64,000 bases of DNA, from positions 2,845,001 through 2,909,000 of the forward strand of contig CM076268.1 of the NCBI GenBank assembly GCA_038380795.1, read 5' to 3'. The notes under the pieces are model-generated. The model was not told the origin of the DNA, made no database searches, and worked only from the letters and a program-made list of their open reading frames with translations. The translations under genes were made by a program, and so were the position numbers. This stretch comes from Pyrocephalus nanus. Lineage: Eukaryota; Chordata; Aves; Passeriformes; Tyrannidae. Position 1 is the stretch's first letter. Each line of letters starts with the position of its first letter. Shown piece by piece: positions 9,701 to 21,849 of this stretch.

Positions 9701-12700
9701 CTAAATTTTTACGTTAAAAATGAAGAGATACTTGAAAAACTGTCTTGTTGAATGTGTAACTACTGTTAGCTCAGAGTTTCCTTGCTCTTTTTAGGCGTAA
9801 TTGGGATCATCAGAAATTTTTAGGCAACTCCTCTGTGAACATTTAGGACTTTTTTCATCCTAAGATCTCAGTCTTAAAAGGGAAGTTGAGTAATCACATT
9901 TTATTGCAGGAATACCTGGTGAACAGATGAGGTTAAAGGAAGCTTTTTATATTTTTATATTTCAGTGCAGTCTTACCAGAACCAACAGCTTTGCTGGGCT
10001 CTATCAGATGAAATCATTTGATGACACAATGCTTTTGACTAAACCTCTTTCCTTTTTCTTTTTTTTTTTTTTTTTAAAACATATATTCAGATTCACTGCA
10101 TCCCAAGTAATAGCTGGAAACAACAATCCATCCACTGAATGTTTTAATGAGAAATTTGATAAGCTAAAATTGGACCAAAATTAGAGTAGAGCTGAAATTC
10201 CAAATCCATAATCCTTTTAAATGTGTCAAGCGTATTGCTTTCTTACATTTCACATGATTTTATTAAAGTATACAAAGCACTGTTTTTTCTAATGATTTCT
10301 TGGCATTTTATTTCACTTTATTGACAAGAAGCTCCACCTGAAGTGTTGAGTTTAAAAAGAAAACCACATGGTTACCAGGTCAGAGAAGAAAATGTGTGCT
10401 GTGGTATTGTAGGACTAACTTGCAGGATTCTGAATTAACAGTGGGAATGCAAACTGTGCATACCAAGCAGAGATGAATTCCACTATCCATGCTCTTCCCT
10501 ATCCGCCCCTTTGAGTTAGTTTTCCTTTTGCCATTACATTCAAGAAATTTAATGCTTCAAGCAGCTGCACACACTGCTGTTTATCCCAAATCTGAGCCCT
10601 GAATTAAAGCTGAAGGGAGTTCTCTGGCTAAAAACATCATTGTAACATCACCTGCTCCTTGCTGGCGGTTTATTTTGTCCAAACAACAGTGGGTGTGCAG
10701 GTTAATAATTGTTAACCGCTGTAAATGTTTTTTTTTTTGGAAGGTGTACACGCTGTCTGTGTCTGGGGACAGGCTGATCGTGGGGACGGCGGGCCGGAGG
10801 GTGCTGGTGTGGGATTTACGGAACATGGGATACGTTCAGCAGCGCAGGGAATCCAGCCTCAAATACCAGACCCGCTGCATCAGAGCATTTCCCAACAAAC
10901 AGGTATGGCAGCCCTGGCAGGGACTGTATTTCTGCTGGGTACCCTTTAGGGAAATTTTTCAACTTTTCTGCATCTTTCAATTAAAAAAAAAAAATCCACA
11001 GGTTTTCAAAGTTTAATAATTGATCAGGGAGACGGGAGGCTTCTTGTTGCAGGTAAATTCTTTTTCACAGCACAGTTTAGGAATATTTGCCACCGACTCA
11101 CCAGTTTTGTCTTCTTTTAAAAAAATATATTTAGTGCATCACAATGCTGTCATGTAATTAAAAACCAAAACACACACATATACCCCCCCCCCCCCCATGC
11201 TGGAGAGAGAAAGCCCCAACTGGTGGTTCCTCAGCAGCCTTTTTTGCTTTGTAGACCTGGTTCTTCAACAGGGGCAGGATTAAAACTACGTGAGTGTCGT
11301 TTATATCTTTTTCTTTCTTTTTTATCTCCGAGTCTGTGGCATGTACTCAAGAACCCCTGCTCCATTATCCAGGGGAATTGTACAATTTAGATGATCACAG
11401 AGCTGTTCTGTGCAACTTAACGTGGTGTGTCTGTGGTATTTCTTTGTGAAGTAAAGCAAGAAGATTGGCTTTTTCTGCCAACCTAATTTGGAAGGGAATT
11501 CACAAAGTGATAGTACAGGAATTGCAAGACCTAGTTACATGTTCTTGAACTGGCATGAATGCTTTGTCCATTTTCAGTTCTAGTTATAGTAAAACAAGCT
11601 GATCTTCCAGATTGTATTGTATTATGGATTTTAAAGAACCTTGCTGTAGCTGGGTATCGTTGCAATCCTGTTTCTGAAAAGATCTATTACAGTCTTAACT
11701 CAGGAGTGATAATAAAAGCTTCTCAGGTTGCTCTGAGTCAGGACTGTAATTAACTGGATAAGCTAACATGACTTGTAATCAAATTTCACTGAAAATGCCA
11801 TTTCAGCTTGAGTGTTTAGTTGTTAATCTACAGCTCTGAACTAATTTTAACATAATTCTGAAACTAAATAGTCCTGTGAATATCTCTCATATTTCAGATA
11901 TTTAGGCCCTGGGGGTAGGTGAGCAAATACAAGGGGTTCTTAACTCTTAACACTTTTTTCCTCAAGCACAAGCTTGTGTTTGGACCTGCAGAGGTAATTA
12001 CAAGTCTCACTGTCAGCTTAAAACTGTGTTGCAGTGAGAACCTCTCTCTGGACGTTTTTTTCTGCCTTACCACTTTCTTAAAATTTAGAGGGGTATGAGA
12101 ATAAATTTTACTTCAATCTTTTCCCCAGTTGAAAACTTCTAAAAGTGTACCTCCTTTTTTTTCTTTTTTTTTTCTTTTTTTTTTTTTGGTAGGGTTATGT
12201 TTTAAGTTCTATCGAAGGTCGTGTCGCCGTGGAATATTTGGATCCAAGTCCAGAAATCCAGAAGAAGAAATACGCCTTCAAATGCCACCGTTTGAAGGAA
12301 AACAACATTGAGCAGATTTACCCAGTCAATGCCATTTCTTTCCACAATGTCCACAACACTTTTGCAACAGGTAGAGCAGATACTCAATTTTTTTTTGTAA
12401 AATCTTGCATCAGTTCCTTTAGTTTTGATGTAAAACAGGTCAGCCTTTGCTTCATGCGCCCTGACTTATTAAGCATTTGAATTGTGGTTCTTGGTATCTT
12501 TTTGAGCCTTTAAATTGTGTTTCTTGGTATCTTTTTGAGCCTTTAAATAGTGTTTCTTGGTACGAGCAGGGTTTTAAAATTATTTGACGCAGTGAGATTT
12601 AACTGCTCTGACAGGGATTTTGGGATATGCTCACTGTGCTCTTTATTGAATGAATCAACCCTGTGTTTTTACTGACAAACTAATTATGAGTAGTTTCCCC

Positions 12701-15055
12701 TTTTCCTTCTTTTGTTTTATGTGCTGTACCTCTTCAGGTTTTTTTTTTTTTTCCTCCCAGTTGTAATTTATTCACTGTTTTTGTTGGTTTTTGTTTTTTT
12801 TTTTTTTTAAATGTGGTTTTCAGGGGGTTCCGATGGCTTTGTGAATATTTGGGATCCCTTCAACAAGAAGAGACTGTGCCAGTTCCATCGGTATCCCACC
12901 AGCATTGCATCCCTGGCCTTCAGCAATGATGGCACCACCCTGGCAATAGCCTCTTCCTACATGTACGAGATGGATGACATCGAGCACCCCGAAGATGGGA
13001 TCTACATTCGCCAAGTGACGGACGCAGAAACAAAACCCAAGTGAGTGCGCTCCGCCTGGACCCGGGGCTTTCTGAGCATTCAGCCCAAGATTTATTAATT
13101 TTCTTAAATTCATGAATAGCATTACTGATGGCAGCAGATAGTGCAGCTTGACAGTAGGGCTGGGTTTGATTTTTATCTCGCTCGCCCAAGCTTTCAATAT
13201 CCGTAGGTTGATAGACGTCTGATGGATAAAATTGTGCCTGGTTGTTTAGTAGGAGAAGGATGTCAAACCCTTATCCTCTTTCAATAGGGGCTATTATATG
13301 AAGCTGTGGAGTTATTGCAAGCTCATTGCTTCAGGAATTAAGTGAAGAATTCAAGAATAATTTATTTGAGTAAACGTGGCTGTGTTTGGGTGTTTAAAAC
13401 TCGGGATTGATGAAATCTTTCACACTGAGCATGCACCCAAGCTGTCACAGCGGGCAGGGAATTCAGATGCTGCTCTAGGAAGGTTGTGTAAAATCAAGGG
13501 AAAGCTCTCTCAGTTCCTGTGCATTGGAGTTTGCTGCAGCATTCTGATAACACACTTCTCTCTCGTTGTTGCTGGGGGCAAACTGAGGGATGGAGGTAAA
13601 GGATTCCTGTTAAACCTGCTTTGGCATGAATGTTACATAGAAAAATTGCCATCACAGGGCACAATTGTGCTGCTCTTAACGATGCCAGCACAGGAGCAGT
13701 TGGCTTTATTTTCAAATTCCTGTGGTTTATTCCTGCTAGTTTTTTTTTTTTTTTCTCTTGTGGTATTCAAACTGTCTTACATCTTATCAGATCATCTCCG
13801 TTATTTAAAGTAGCTGTGTAAAAAAATAGACACATAAATTATCAAAGTTCTTGAGTTTAAAACCTCAAGAGCTTTCCCCTCACTCCCTCCAGTGACTTGT
13901 CTGTTGCTTTGGAGCAGCCATTTTATACCTGTGGAGATGATGTGTTTAATAGCCTGTAACTCCCACATCTCTCACATGGAGATATTTGTTTTAAAATAAT
14001 TTGGATGCTCATGGAAAAAATAAAGCCAGAACTATTTTGGTATTTATTTCCTCAAGTGAAAAAAAAATCCAAATATGATAATTCAGATTTATTTTTAAAA
14101 TCGGGTTGTACTTGTTTACATACATTTATTATATTTTTTTTAATGTAGTAAAAGAATACTTGCTGCTATTGGTTTTGTAACAGTAAGAGCTGCTGCCAGT
14201 TATTTTTTTACAGTGCTAGTAGTGGTTGCTAATTCTGTAGATGCTTCATTCTGCCTTAGGAGGAGGTTAATCTACAATTAAACAATATTTCCTCTTGGCC
14301 CTCCATTATTTTCTGAAACAGATGGTTCATCATTTCCTGGGCTGTTAAACACAGCAAGGTTAAGGTTAGACTCTTGGGAATCAGCTAGTTTTGAATCTTA
14401 TTAGGCTGTAGAAGGAAAACTAATAAGAATACTCCTTAATATCATTTTGTGACTGTAAACAATTATTTATTAGCAAACAATTGATCCCAGAAGGGCAAAT
14501 TGTTTGAGTCAGTAATGAGCTGAGAAAAGACAGAGCATATCTGTGTATTTGGAAAATAATTGTAACGTAATTGCAATGCATTTAGACAGGCATCTTTTTG
14601 GACCTGTTTCTATCTTTAAATGAATTTCTGAAAACATTAACGAGGTTTGTATGCTTTTCTGACATTTACAAGTTGCTTGTGCCAACCTTAGGGCACTAAG
14701 AAGGATGGGTATAGTTTAGTGTTAGAGTGAGTCATCAGTGGTTTATTCTAAAAATAAATTATTTAGAACAGAGGACTGGTAGTTGTTTCATAGTGATCTT
14801 TTTGCATATTAATTTGAGTCACTTCACATTTCTGCACAATGCATTCTTAAATGCATCAAGATGGTGCCATATTACAGAAAGACTTGGCAAGAGCAGCTTT
14901 TTGATGATTAAATTATAATATATCTATCTGGATACAAGTGAAAGCTGTATTTCTGCAAGTTTCTGCTTTTAAAGGATGCTGAATATTCTACCTGCTTATG
15001 ATTCCTCTAAATATTGCTTCCTAAAATAGAGTTTATTTATTCCAGGTCTACTTAG
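6532..15055 (+). CDS. BUB3: BUB3 mitotic checkpoint protein, complete, seven coding exons
   Basis: Joining 6532-6726, 7496-7565, 8362-8513, 10744-10902, 12193-12370, 12824-13040 and 15046-15055 gives 326 aa with all frames compatible. It is nearly identical to human BUB3 and ends KPK-Ser-Thr like the 326-aa human isoform. The protein is a seven-bladed WD40 propeller; WD dipeptides are visible at 35-36, 116-117, 123-124, 162-163 and 261-262. BUB3 binds the GLEBS motifs of BUB1 and BUBR1, reads phosphorylated MELT motifs of KNL1 at kinetochores, and forms part of the mitotic checkpoint complex that inhibits APC/C-CDC20. The start Met lies immediately after the intron-1 acceptor, as in other vertebrates. 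No disabling change is seen. Confidence 0.96.
6727..7495 (+). other. BUB3: BUB3 intron 2
   Basis: A 769-bp intron from GTAAGT to TATAG. No other gene or recognised repeat. Confidence 0.85.
7496..7565 (+). CDS. BUB3: BUB3 coding exon 2
   Basis: A 70-bp exon encoding [20 protein letters not shown] and the next residues, ending with the first base of Glu89 before GTGAGC. Too short to stand out as a free ORF; found by frame and homology. Confidence 0.94.
7566..8361 (+). other. BUB3: BUB3 intron 3
   Basis: A 796-bp phase-1 intron, GTGAGC to CTTACAG. AT-rich with no recognised repeat. Confidence 0.85.
8362..8513 (+). CDS. BUB3: BUB3 coding exon 3
   Basis: Residues 89-139, including WD at 116-117 and 123-124 (blade 3). 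Donor GTACGT follows Lys139. Confidence 0.95.
8514..10743 (+). other. BUB3: BUB3 intron 4
   Basis: The longest coding intron, 2.2 kb, AT-rich, with a T-run at about 10058-10075. No exon or transposon recognised. The acceptor follows a T10 run (GGAAG ending at 10743). Confidence 0.85.
10744..10902 (+). CDS. BUB3: BUB3 coding exon 4
   Basis: Residues 140-192, phase 0 at both ends, [19 protein letters not shown] through FPNKQ. Contains WD at 162-163 (blade 4). It is unusually rich in CpG and G/C third positions compared with its AT-rich introns. Confidence 0.95.
10903..12192 (+). other. BUB3: BUB3 intron 5
   Basis: A 1.29-kb intron, GTATGG to GGTAG. Contains an A-run (10983-10994) and a C-run (11185-11197). 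No exon or transposon recognised. Confidence 0.85.
12193..12370 (+). CDS. BUB3: BUB3 coding exon 5
   Basis: Residues 193-251 plus one base of Gly252 ([19 protein letters not shown] onward to NTFAT). The acceptor is preceded by a long T-rich tract (12151-12187), donor GTAGAG. Confidence 0.95.
12371..12823 (+). other. BUB3: BUB3 intron 6 with 33-bp tandem repeat
   Basis: A 453-bp phase-1 intron. It holds a 33-bp tandem repeat (12482-12562) and long T-runs ahead of the TTTTCAG acceptor. Confidence 0.85.
12482..12562. repeat. 33-bp tandem repeat, about 2.4 copies
   Basis: The core TTCTTGGTATCTTTTTGAGC recurs at 12488 and 12521, with a third partial copy at 12554, a constant period of 33 bp. Copies differ by only one or two bases, so the duplication is recent. 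Confidence 0.9.
12824..13040 (+). CDS. BUB3: BUB3 coding exon 6
   Basis: Completes Gly252 and runs through WD 261-262 ([18 protein letters not shown]) to the first two bases of Lys324. The donor is AA|GTGAGT. Reading through that donor gives Lys324 and an immediate TGA (13042-13044), so an unspliced transcript would encode a protein two residues shorter. Confidence 0.94.
13041..15045 (+). other. BUB3: BUB3 intron 7
   Basis: A 2.0-kb phase-2 intron, GTGAGT to TATTCCAG. It contains an AATAAA at 14019-14024 that could serve an intron-retained short transcript. No transposon recognised. Confidence 0.75.
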
Positions 15056-15380
15056 ACTCCTGGTGATAGTTCTCTTCAGAGATGCCCACCTGCTCCTAAC
15101 AAGGCTAAACTAAAACAGGAGAAGCGAGAAGAACAATCTTTGTACTCCTGCTGTTTTTTAACTAAGAAATATTTGTTTATTTACTGTAGTTTGTCTTAAT
15201 CTGTCGTTTCTTGCCTGCTTATAATGTTAGTGAAGCTGTTTTCTTTATCTGCTGTCTGGAGCTGAATTAGTTCAGTCCTGTAGGCAACCTTTATAAAAAC
15301 TTCCCACTTTTTGTAGTAATCTGATTATGAAAACGCTCACTGCTTTGATATTTGTTCAATAAATATCCATAGGTTTTGGA
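15046..15380 (+). CDS. BUB3: BUB3 terminal exon: last residues Ser-Thr, stop and 3' UTR
   Basis: After a good acceptor (TTATTTATTCCAG) the exon gives G-TCT-ACT-TAG, completing Lys324 and adding Ser325-Thr326. Coding ends at 15055. The 3' UTR runs through AATAAA (15358-15363) with cleavage expected near 15380. The Ser-Thr end matches the shorter human splice form; an exon for the longer human ending (SPCT) was not found within the next few kb. Confidence 0.8.
15358..15363 (+). terminator. BUB3: BUB3 polyadenylation signal
   Basis: Canonical AATAAA about 300 bases after the stop codon, followed by T/G-rich sequence (TTTTGG, TTTGTGT). Confidence 0.65.
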
Positions 15381-18026
15381 AAACAAATACTTTGTGTAAC
15401 AGTGATTGTGAACCCAAAACCTTGAATGTCTTGTTTGCATTGTTGCTAAGGACTCTAATCTGTAATCATATATTTTATCAGCCTCTTGAGGATGTTGGAG
15501 TAGGGGATGGGTGTGAGAAGTTGCTTGAACTGGGACAAATTAAAAAATTTCTTAGGAAAAGGAACATTAGGAAAACAACCCAGACACTGTGTGTTGTGGT
15601 TTTTTCTGGACAGGAATGCAGATCTGATCAAGAGACTAAACCTGTGAGTCTGATAAATATATTCAATGTTGCACATTCCTTACTGGAAATTCTTTCTGAT
15701 TAGTATCACCACTTCTTCCCTTCTATCCGTGCCTGTGTAGCCAGTGGGAGTATTTTATTACCTCTAAGAAAACAAACTTGCTGACAACAGGAATAGTAAC
15801 CAGTCGTTCCAGAGAAGGTGGTGATGGAGAGGAAACAGCTCTGTGTGTGCAGAAATCCAACAAACTCGAGCTGTTACCTGGCAGACGTGGTAAATGAGTT
15901 GTATGTGGAATACTTTGTCATGAGCTGGATGTGGTTTCCTCGATAATATAAACTGGTTTTGATAGGTTTGGAAAAAATAAAGATCTTCCTGAGTTAAATA
16001 TGAATAATGCCCCCCACCACAGTGCCATCCAGCCTCTGTTCTGGTGGTTGTGCACCATCCCTCTTCCTTGCACTTTTAATTGTTTTTTTTTTCTTTTTTG
16101 CATTGAGGGTACTTGGCTGATGTTGGGCAGAGGTTGAATTTAGGTCAGTTTAGAAAGTGATGACACTTTGGTGTTTGGGTTTTTTATTATATTTTGAGGA
16201 CTGCATTGATAAAGAGGGTCTGGGGCCTAACCATGGGGGCTAAAGGTATCTGTGAGGGTGACTAGCAAAGCAATAATAAGCTAAATCCCTAGTTTGGGGA
16301 TAATTATAGGCTGAATATAGAGGTGTGGGGTACAAAGTGAAATAAGAGCTGGAGAACACAGAGGGAAACAAACAGAGAATTAGAGGAATTCCAAATAGTT
16401 TGGTTAAAAGAGTAAACATATAACCTGGAAATGGTGCCACCTGTGCAACTTCCACTGGTAAGGGCTGGGGGAAAAACCTGTTAATGCTTGATGTGCTGAG
16501 ATCTGCATGTTTTAGTGGACCAAGGTAGCCCAAGATATGTGGAGGGAATGGATTGGATTGAATAGTTCTGTTTTGGCTTACAAATTATAGGAAAATTCCT
16601 TGTAGTGTGTCGGTGTTTTATGTAAATGCTTGAATCAACAAGAATCTGTTGAAAACAGTGAGACAACCAGACAGAGAAAATGAATGTTGGTCAGGGCTGT
16701 GCCCATGTGTTGGGCACGAATATCACACTGTGCACTTGAAATACAGATATTTCTTTTACAAGATTAGCCTGCCTTTTATTAGCACTCTTCTAGAAATGCA
16801 GGTCAAGGCAGAGGTTCATAAGCTGCAGAAATCACGAAACAAGCCTTTTCTGACCTGTATAACAAGCAGCTGAACAAAGGGTGTACTGACTCTTGATAGA
16901 GGAATTGAGATCTAAAAAAGCTCCTTAAGTCCCTGCTTTTTGGCTGGTGTTGAGGGCTGTGGAGAAAACATGGAGCCCCAGCCATCACTGTAATGGAGTC
17001 ATCAATCACCACTGACTGCTTGCAGGGATGAATATCACGGGTTGTCTCTCACAAGAGCCTCATAACGCTGTGGATTTGAAGCCAAGTGGCATCTGTGCCC
17101 TGAGAGTCACAAAAGCAAGGCTGGTAAGTACTTCTTCCTGTTGGCCAGTACTTCAGGATAATCAGTGTGTGGGGTACTACACGCAGCTCTGGAGCTCTGC
17201 TGCATCTCAGGTGTGATGTTTTGTGCTGCTGCAATTATAATGAATGTATATATATTAAAAAACTGTTCTCTGTGTGGGTGTTTTCCCAAGCAAAGCCAGT
17301 CTCTGCTCTGAGCTCAAGGCTCTGAGCCCCCCTACAAACACTGAAGTGATGCTGCTGAGAGTGGCTTTGCAAAGCTGTGTGGGTATTGCCAGCTCCATCC
17401 TCCTTAACTGTCTCCCAGTTTTTTAAGTGTCCAGTGGTTTTTACTGCCTTGAAAATTAAGGATTTTCTGTCCTTGAAGTCACACAGTTCAGCAGTAATTC
17501 CACTGGTGTGTGTTGAGATGGGTGCCCAAAAGCTGGGTGTCTCTCCTGCTGGATACTCTTGCAAATTTGGCCTAAATGGCACGTCCTCCATCAGGGAATG
17601 GTGTCAGTGGTCTGGAGCAGAATCCATTTCTTTGGAATAGCAAACATCCATGCTGGTGGTTGCACCATTAGTACAATCATAACCACAACACTCGTCATTC
17701 TATGCAGCTGATACAACTTCTGCCCCCTCCCCAGCAACGTGACATTTGCTCTGAAAGGTGTCCGGATTCTTTGTTTAAAATTCATTTGGGCACGTAGAAT
17801 TCAGCAATGAAAAGTCAAACACAGGGCTTGCCCAGGTATTCTTGTAACTGATGGTCAAAAGGCACTCCCTGGGAAATAATGTCTTTTCTCCAAGGGCTGG
17901 ATGTGCAGCAATTTTTCACTGCATCGGGCTGTGTAAAGCCCATGTGAATGTGCTAACACATGAGAGCAACATGAGGAGGGGTAATAGGTCTTCAGAGTCT
18001 CCTGTGATTACCTGCAAAGTGGAAGG
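15381..18026. other. Intergenic DNA after BUB3
   Basis: No exon of a known gene, no recognised transposon and no RNA gene. Open frames are short and lack conserved motifs. Confidence 0.6.
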
Positions 18027-18262
18027 GAATAAACTGTTCTCCATGTCCACTGGGACGAGGCATAATGAGCTGAAATTGCAGCAGAGATTAGTGGAGGCAT
18101 TAGGAAAAACTTTCTAAGTGTAAGGATGGTTAAGCCCAGGGATAAATGGCCTGAGGAAGCTGCAGCATCTCCATCTGTGGAATTTCTCAAGCACAGGTTA
18201 GACCAGCGTTTTCCAGGAACGGTGGGGATTTATCTGGTTCCATCTTTGGACAGGAAAGACAA
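18027..18262 (+). mobile_element. Old CR1 LINE fragment
   Basis: Matches the CR1 3' region: the GTTCTCCATGTCCACTGGGA block, then GGAAAAACTTTCTAAGTGTAAG, then the GGTGGGGATTTATCTGGT-like part. It is diverged and lacks the terminal short repeat, so it is truncated at both ends. CR1 is the main non-LTR retrotransposon of birds and other sauropsids. Confidence 0.75.
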
Positions 18263-20259
18263 GGCAGAACTGATTGTAGGCATTTCTGAATTTAGTTTGA
18301 TACTGAGTTAGGGGTAATTTCTGAATGAAGGTTAACCAGGAGTACCTGGCTTTTATTTGCCATATAAATACTTTGTTTACATCAGCCTTACAATAGCTGT
18401 AGTTTAAACTTTCATCCAGCTTTACCATCAGCAGCACTAAACAACTCACACCAGCAGCACAGCAGGTAGTTTTATGTTTTAATCCATTCCCACTGGCAGA
18501 AAACCACTATATCCTCCTTTGGGAAAAACAGAGCAAGGTAGCATCAAGTAAAAAAACAAAGCAACACTTTTGCCAAAGATTTCCTGATAATTAAACCAAG
18601 GAAAGGGCTGCCTCTCCCTGCTTGTGTTTGCTGCAAACCAGCCCAGCTCTGCAGCCACAGCAATGCAACAGAGGCACCAATTGCTTCATCCTCAGCACTG
18701 CACGGGGGCACTGTCAGGAGCGATTCTGGCTGGAGAATTTGCTCCCTAAATAGGCAGGACAGACAAAGGTGGAGAGCGAAGAAATATTCTCATTGCACAG
18801 AAGTCAACAAAGGCGCAGAACAAGGAAGCGAATTTCCTTGTCACAGAGCAAAGGCAGGACTTGAACAGATGCCTTGATTCCTAGTGCACATAATTGGTTT
18901 AATTTTTTGCCTCTGCTGTGGGCTTGCTGTGGGGAGTTATTTCAGTCAATCTTCTTGATTCCTGTGATGTGATTTTTTTGGTCAGTCAAACAGACAGTGC
19001 CTCCCTGCAAAGGTGAACGAGACCAAAGAGGTAAAAAAGAGTGAAGTATCTTCTTAAATGCAAATTTTTCTCACACAATGCCACAGTATATTGTGTTGAT
19101 ATTTAGTCCTGCTACGTGGCAAGAGAGATTCCAACAGAACACATTTATTTACTGCTTGAGGGAGGGATGGAGGTGACAGGAAGAAAGTGCAAGAATTTTT
19201 AAGAGCTTGTGCTTTTAAAAATAATAATAAAAGTAATAATTGTGTTTTGACATAGTGTTGTCTAGGCAGAAAAAGATTATAACTCGGGCCCTGCAAATCA
19301 AAGTCCATCAAGAAGAGTTAAGTGGAGAATTTGCAATCTGGTTTGTAATGCTGAAAAAGAGGAATTGGCACAGCTGTAGCCTGTGCAGCAGACAAAAAAG
19401 TGGAGACATCAGGGAAAAAAAATAAAAATAAAAATATATCTGTTATTCCCCCTGTTGCACACCTTCCTTTTCTGATGTCTCCTGCTGATGATTCACTTTT
19501 CCTGTCCCACACAGGCATCCCATGTTCTGCTGGGGAGTCAATGGCTGCAGTGGCTGCAGTGCTGCATGTGCAGGTATGTGGGTTGCAGGGTGCTCATCCC
19601 TCGCTGCAAAGCTGCAGGAATGTTCTCCCTGGAAGCAAACGGGGTATTTGTAAATGGGAAAGGCCTCCCTGTCCCCAGTCCCAGTTTGCTCAAATCTGTA
19701 CAGTCCCTGTTTTTAATGCTGATGCTTCTCTGCCATCATCTGCATCGTTTAAAGGCGTCAGCTGGTGACACAGACCGTGATAAAATGGTGTAAATATCCC
19801 TTGAATTTGTAAATCCCATCTTTTGAGAACATGGCTTTGGCCATTCCTCTTCCCCCACATTTTTAACGTTGAGATTTTTTGATTCTCCACATGAAGGCTT
19901 TAGGTAGTGGCCTGCAAGCACAGGGGCTCTGGAAGGTGATGCTGCCTGGGCAGTGAGGTGAGTGCCTTGTATCAGTCAAAACAACATTAATTTCTGCTAA
20001 TGTGATTTTTGGAAGGGGGCATTTAAAAAAAAAAAAAAACTACTTGTAGATAAACTTTTCAGATAAAACATCTGGGCCTTTTGTGCAAAACCCTCAGTCC
20101 TGTGCCATAAATTAAGTGTGGTGGGAATATATCTGGGGAAATATATCTCTCTGTTCCTCCTTAAAATCTTTGGCTTTTAGATGATAGTGCTTGGTGTGAA
20201 AAATAAAAGTGCTTAAATCCTTGATTTTTTTTTTTCCCCCCTTGATTATAATGGAGTCA
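18263..20259. other. Intergenic DNA without recognised features
   Basis: Ordinary mixed-composition sequence. Contains short A/T low-complexity stretches (about 19418-19440 and 20026-20039). No gene or transposon seen. Confidence 0.6.
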
Positions 20260-20620
20260 CTGTTCTTTCCTCGTCATCTGCAATCCTCGGATGCTTTTAA
20301 TCAAATCATCAGGATTTAAATTATTAACCATCTTTTTGGGATTACATTTTTTATTCCTAATTACACGCAAAAGATATATATCATGAAATATGCAGCGAGT
20401 AATCGCGATCGAAGAGCACGAAAGATGGGCCCAACAGTTTGGTACATCCCAAATTTAATTAGCCAGATAATGGGGTTTGAAGTGAGATTTGTAAGGATGG
20501 GGTGGAGACAGAAATATTTGGAATTATATGTATTTTTTGGATGGAGATGGAAGTCAATACAAAGACTACAAATTCTAATAAAAGTCGTATTTCTCTCCTG
20601 ATCTCCATGTGTGTTGTCTT
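20260..20620. promoter_or_regulatory. Candidate conserved non-coding element
   Basis: AT-rich sequence that keeps CpGs in an AT-rich setting (AGTAATCGCGATCGAAGAGC around 20398) and contains homeodomain-type cores (CCTAATTACA, TTTAATTAG). It has no repeats and no long meaningful ORF. The pattern resembles vertebrate developmental enhancers, but conservation cannot be tested here. Confidence 0.35.
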
Positions 20621-21824
20621 CTTGTATTATTCTTGAGGTTGCCCGTGGAAAACTGAATTTATCTGCACAAGGAACAAGTAATTCAGTGAGTTGCAGAATT
20701 TTCCACATAGTCGGGCCTTTTGGTTGTTCTTTCCTGAGAAATCAAATTTTGGCTTAAACTCTTCCACCAGCAGGAGGAAGTTTTCCCAGGTAGATTTCCT
20801 GGACACCTCATTAAAGGCTGTCTCCTCTGCTTGGCTGCCTGCAGGAATTTGATAGCTTTGAGACCTCCTTCTCCTCTCAGACCCAGTTGTAATTGGTCTA
20901 TCAGCTCCAAAGTTATTAGAGGGATGAGAGGAGAAGGGGATGGGCAGACAGGCACAGACAATGTCACTGCAAGAGCCTCATTTCCGTAGGGAACTGGAAT
21001 AAAAAAAATCAATTAAGGTGAAAGACCCTCCAGTGCCCTTCTGCAATTACCTGGGAAGAACAATCCTTGTGCTGATGAATCCATGATATGCAATATCCTG
21101 ACTGGCCTGGTGTAGGATTAAACCTCTTTGGGCATTTGTGAGTGTCCAAACAGAGGGGTAAACCCCTGGCTTTCCCCTCAGCCAGGTGAGTTTGTGGAGC
21201 CTTTGGCACTGCCAGGATTCCCCTGCTGCAGGTTGCAGGGATGCTGCTTCACACATCTCATCGTGTTCCTCTTCCAGCATCTGGAGTTTCCTACAAGCTG
21301 CCCTTCACCTCTTCCCACTCCTGCTTTTGTCTGATGACCTCACATGCTGCTTATTAACCGATTTCTCCTCTTCTCTTGCCAGGGGTTGTCTTTTTTTTTT
21401 TTTTTTTAATTCTGGAAAATTCACAGTTTTCCAAGTAATTCTGTTTACCCTCCCTCCCTGCCCAATTGGTGATTTTTTGTTTAAATATTTAAACATTTCA
21501 TTACAATCAGAAATAATTCAAATATAACTCGTAAGTGGCAGATGTGCTGAGACATTGAATTAACCCATCACCTTTTTTTACAAGCCATTTCCTGGGACTA
21601 TCTTCCAAATCAACATCAAAATCCCAAACTAAAACAAAAAAACCCAAGCAAACAGGTTTTTTTTTCCTCAGTTCTGGTTGCAAACCAACTATATGAGCAG
21701 CCTGAAATGTTTATGATCTCAAAAGCAGCAAAAATCATCAATTTTCTGCCATCCTGCTTTACCCAGCGGAGGTGGCCGGATTCAGCACTTTGGGGCTACA
21801 GTGCCCTTTTCTTCCTCTTATTTC

Positions 21825-21849
21825 AGTATTTGTTGTACTAACAAATACT
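21825..21849. repeat. 10-bp perfect inverted repeat
   Basis: Arms AGTATTTGTT and AACAAATACT are separated by five bases (GTACT). Confidence 0.85.

Noticed and set aside
14100..14125. TTGTACTT as a possible SPCT-type BUB3 last exon
   Set aside because: There is no AG acceptor directly upstream and the frame does not fit; the exon at 15046 fits both phase and the known Ser-Thr ending.
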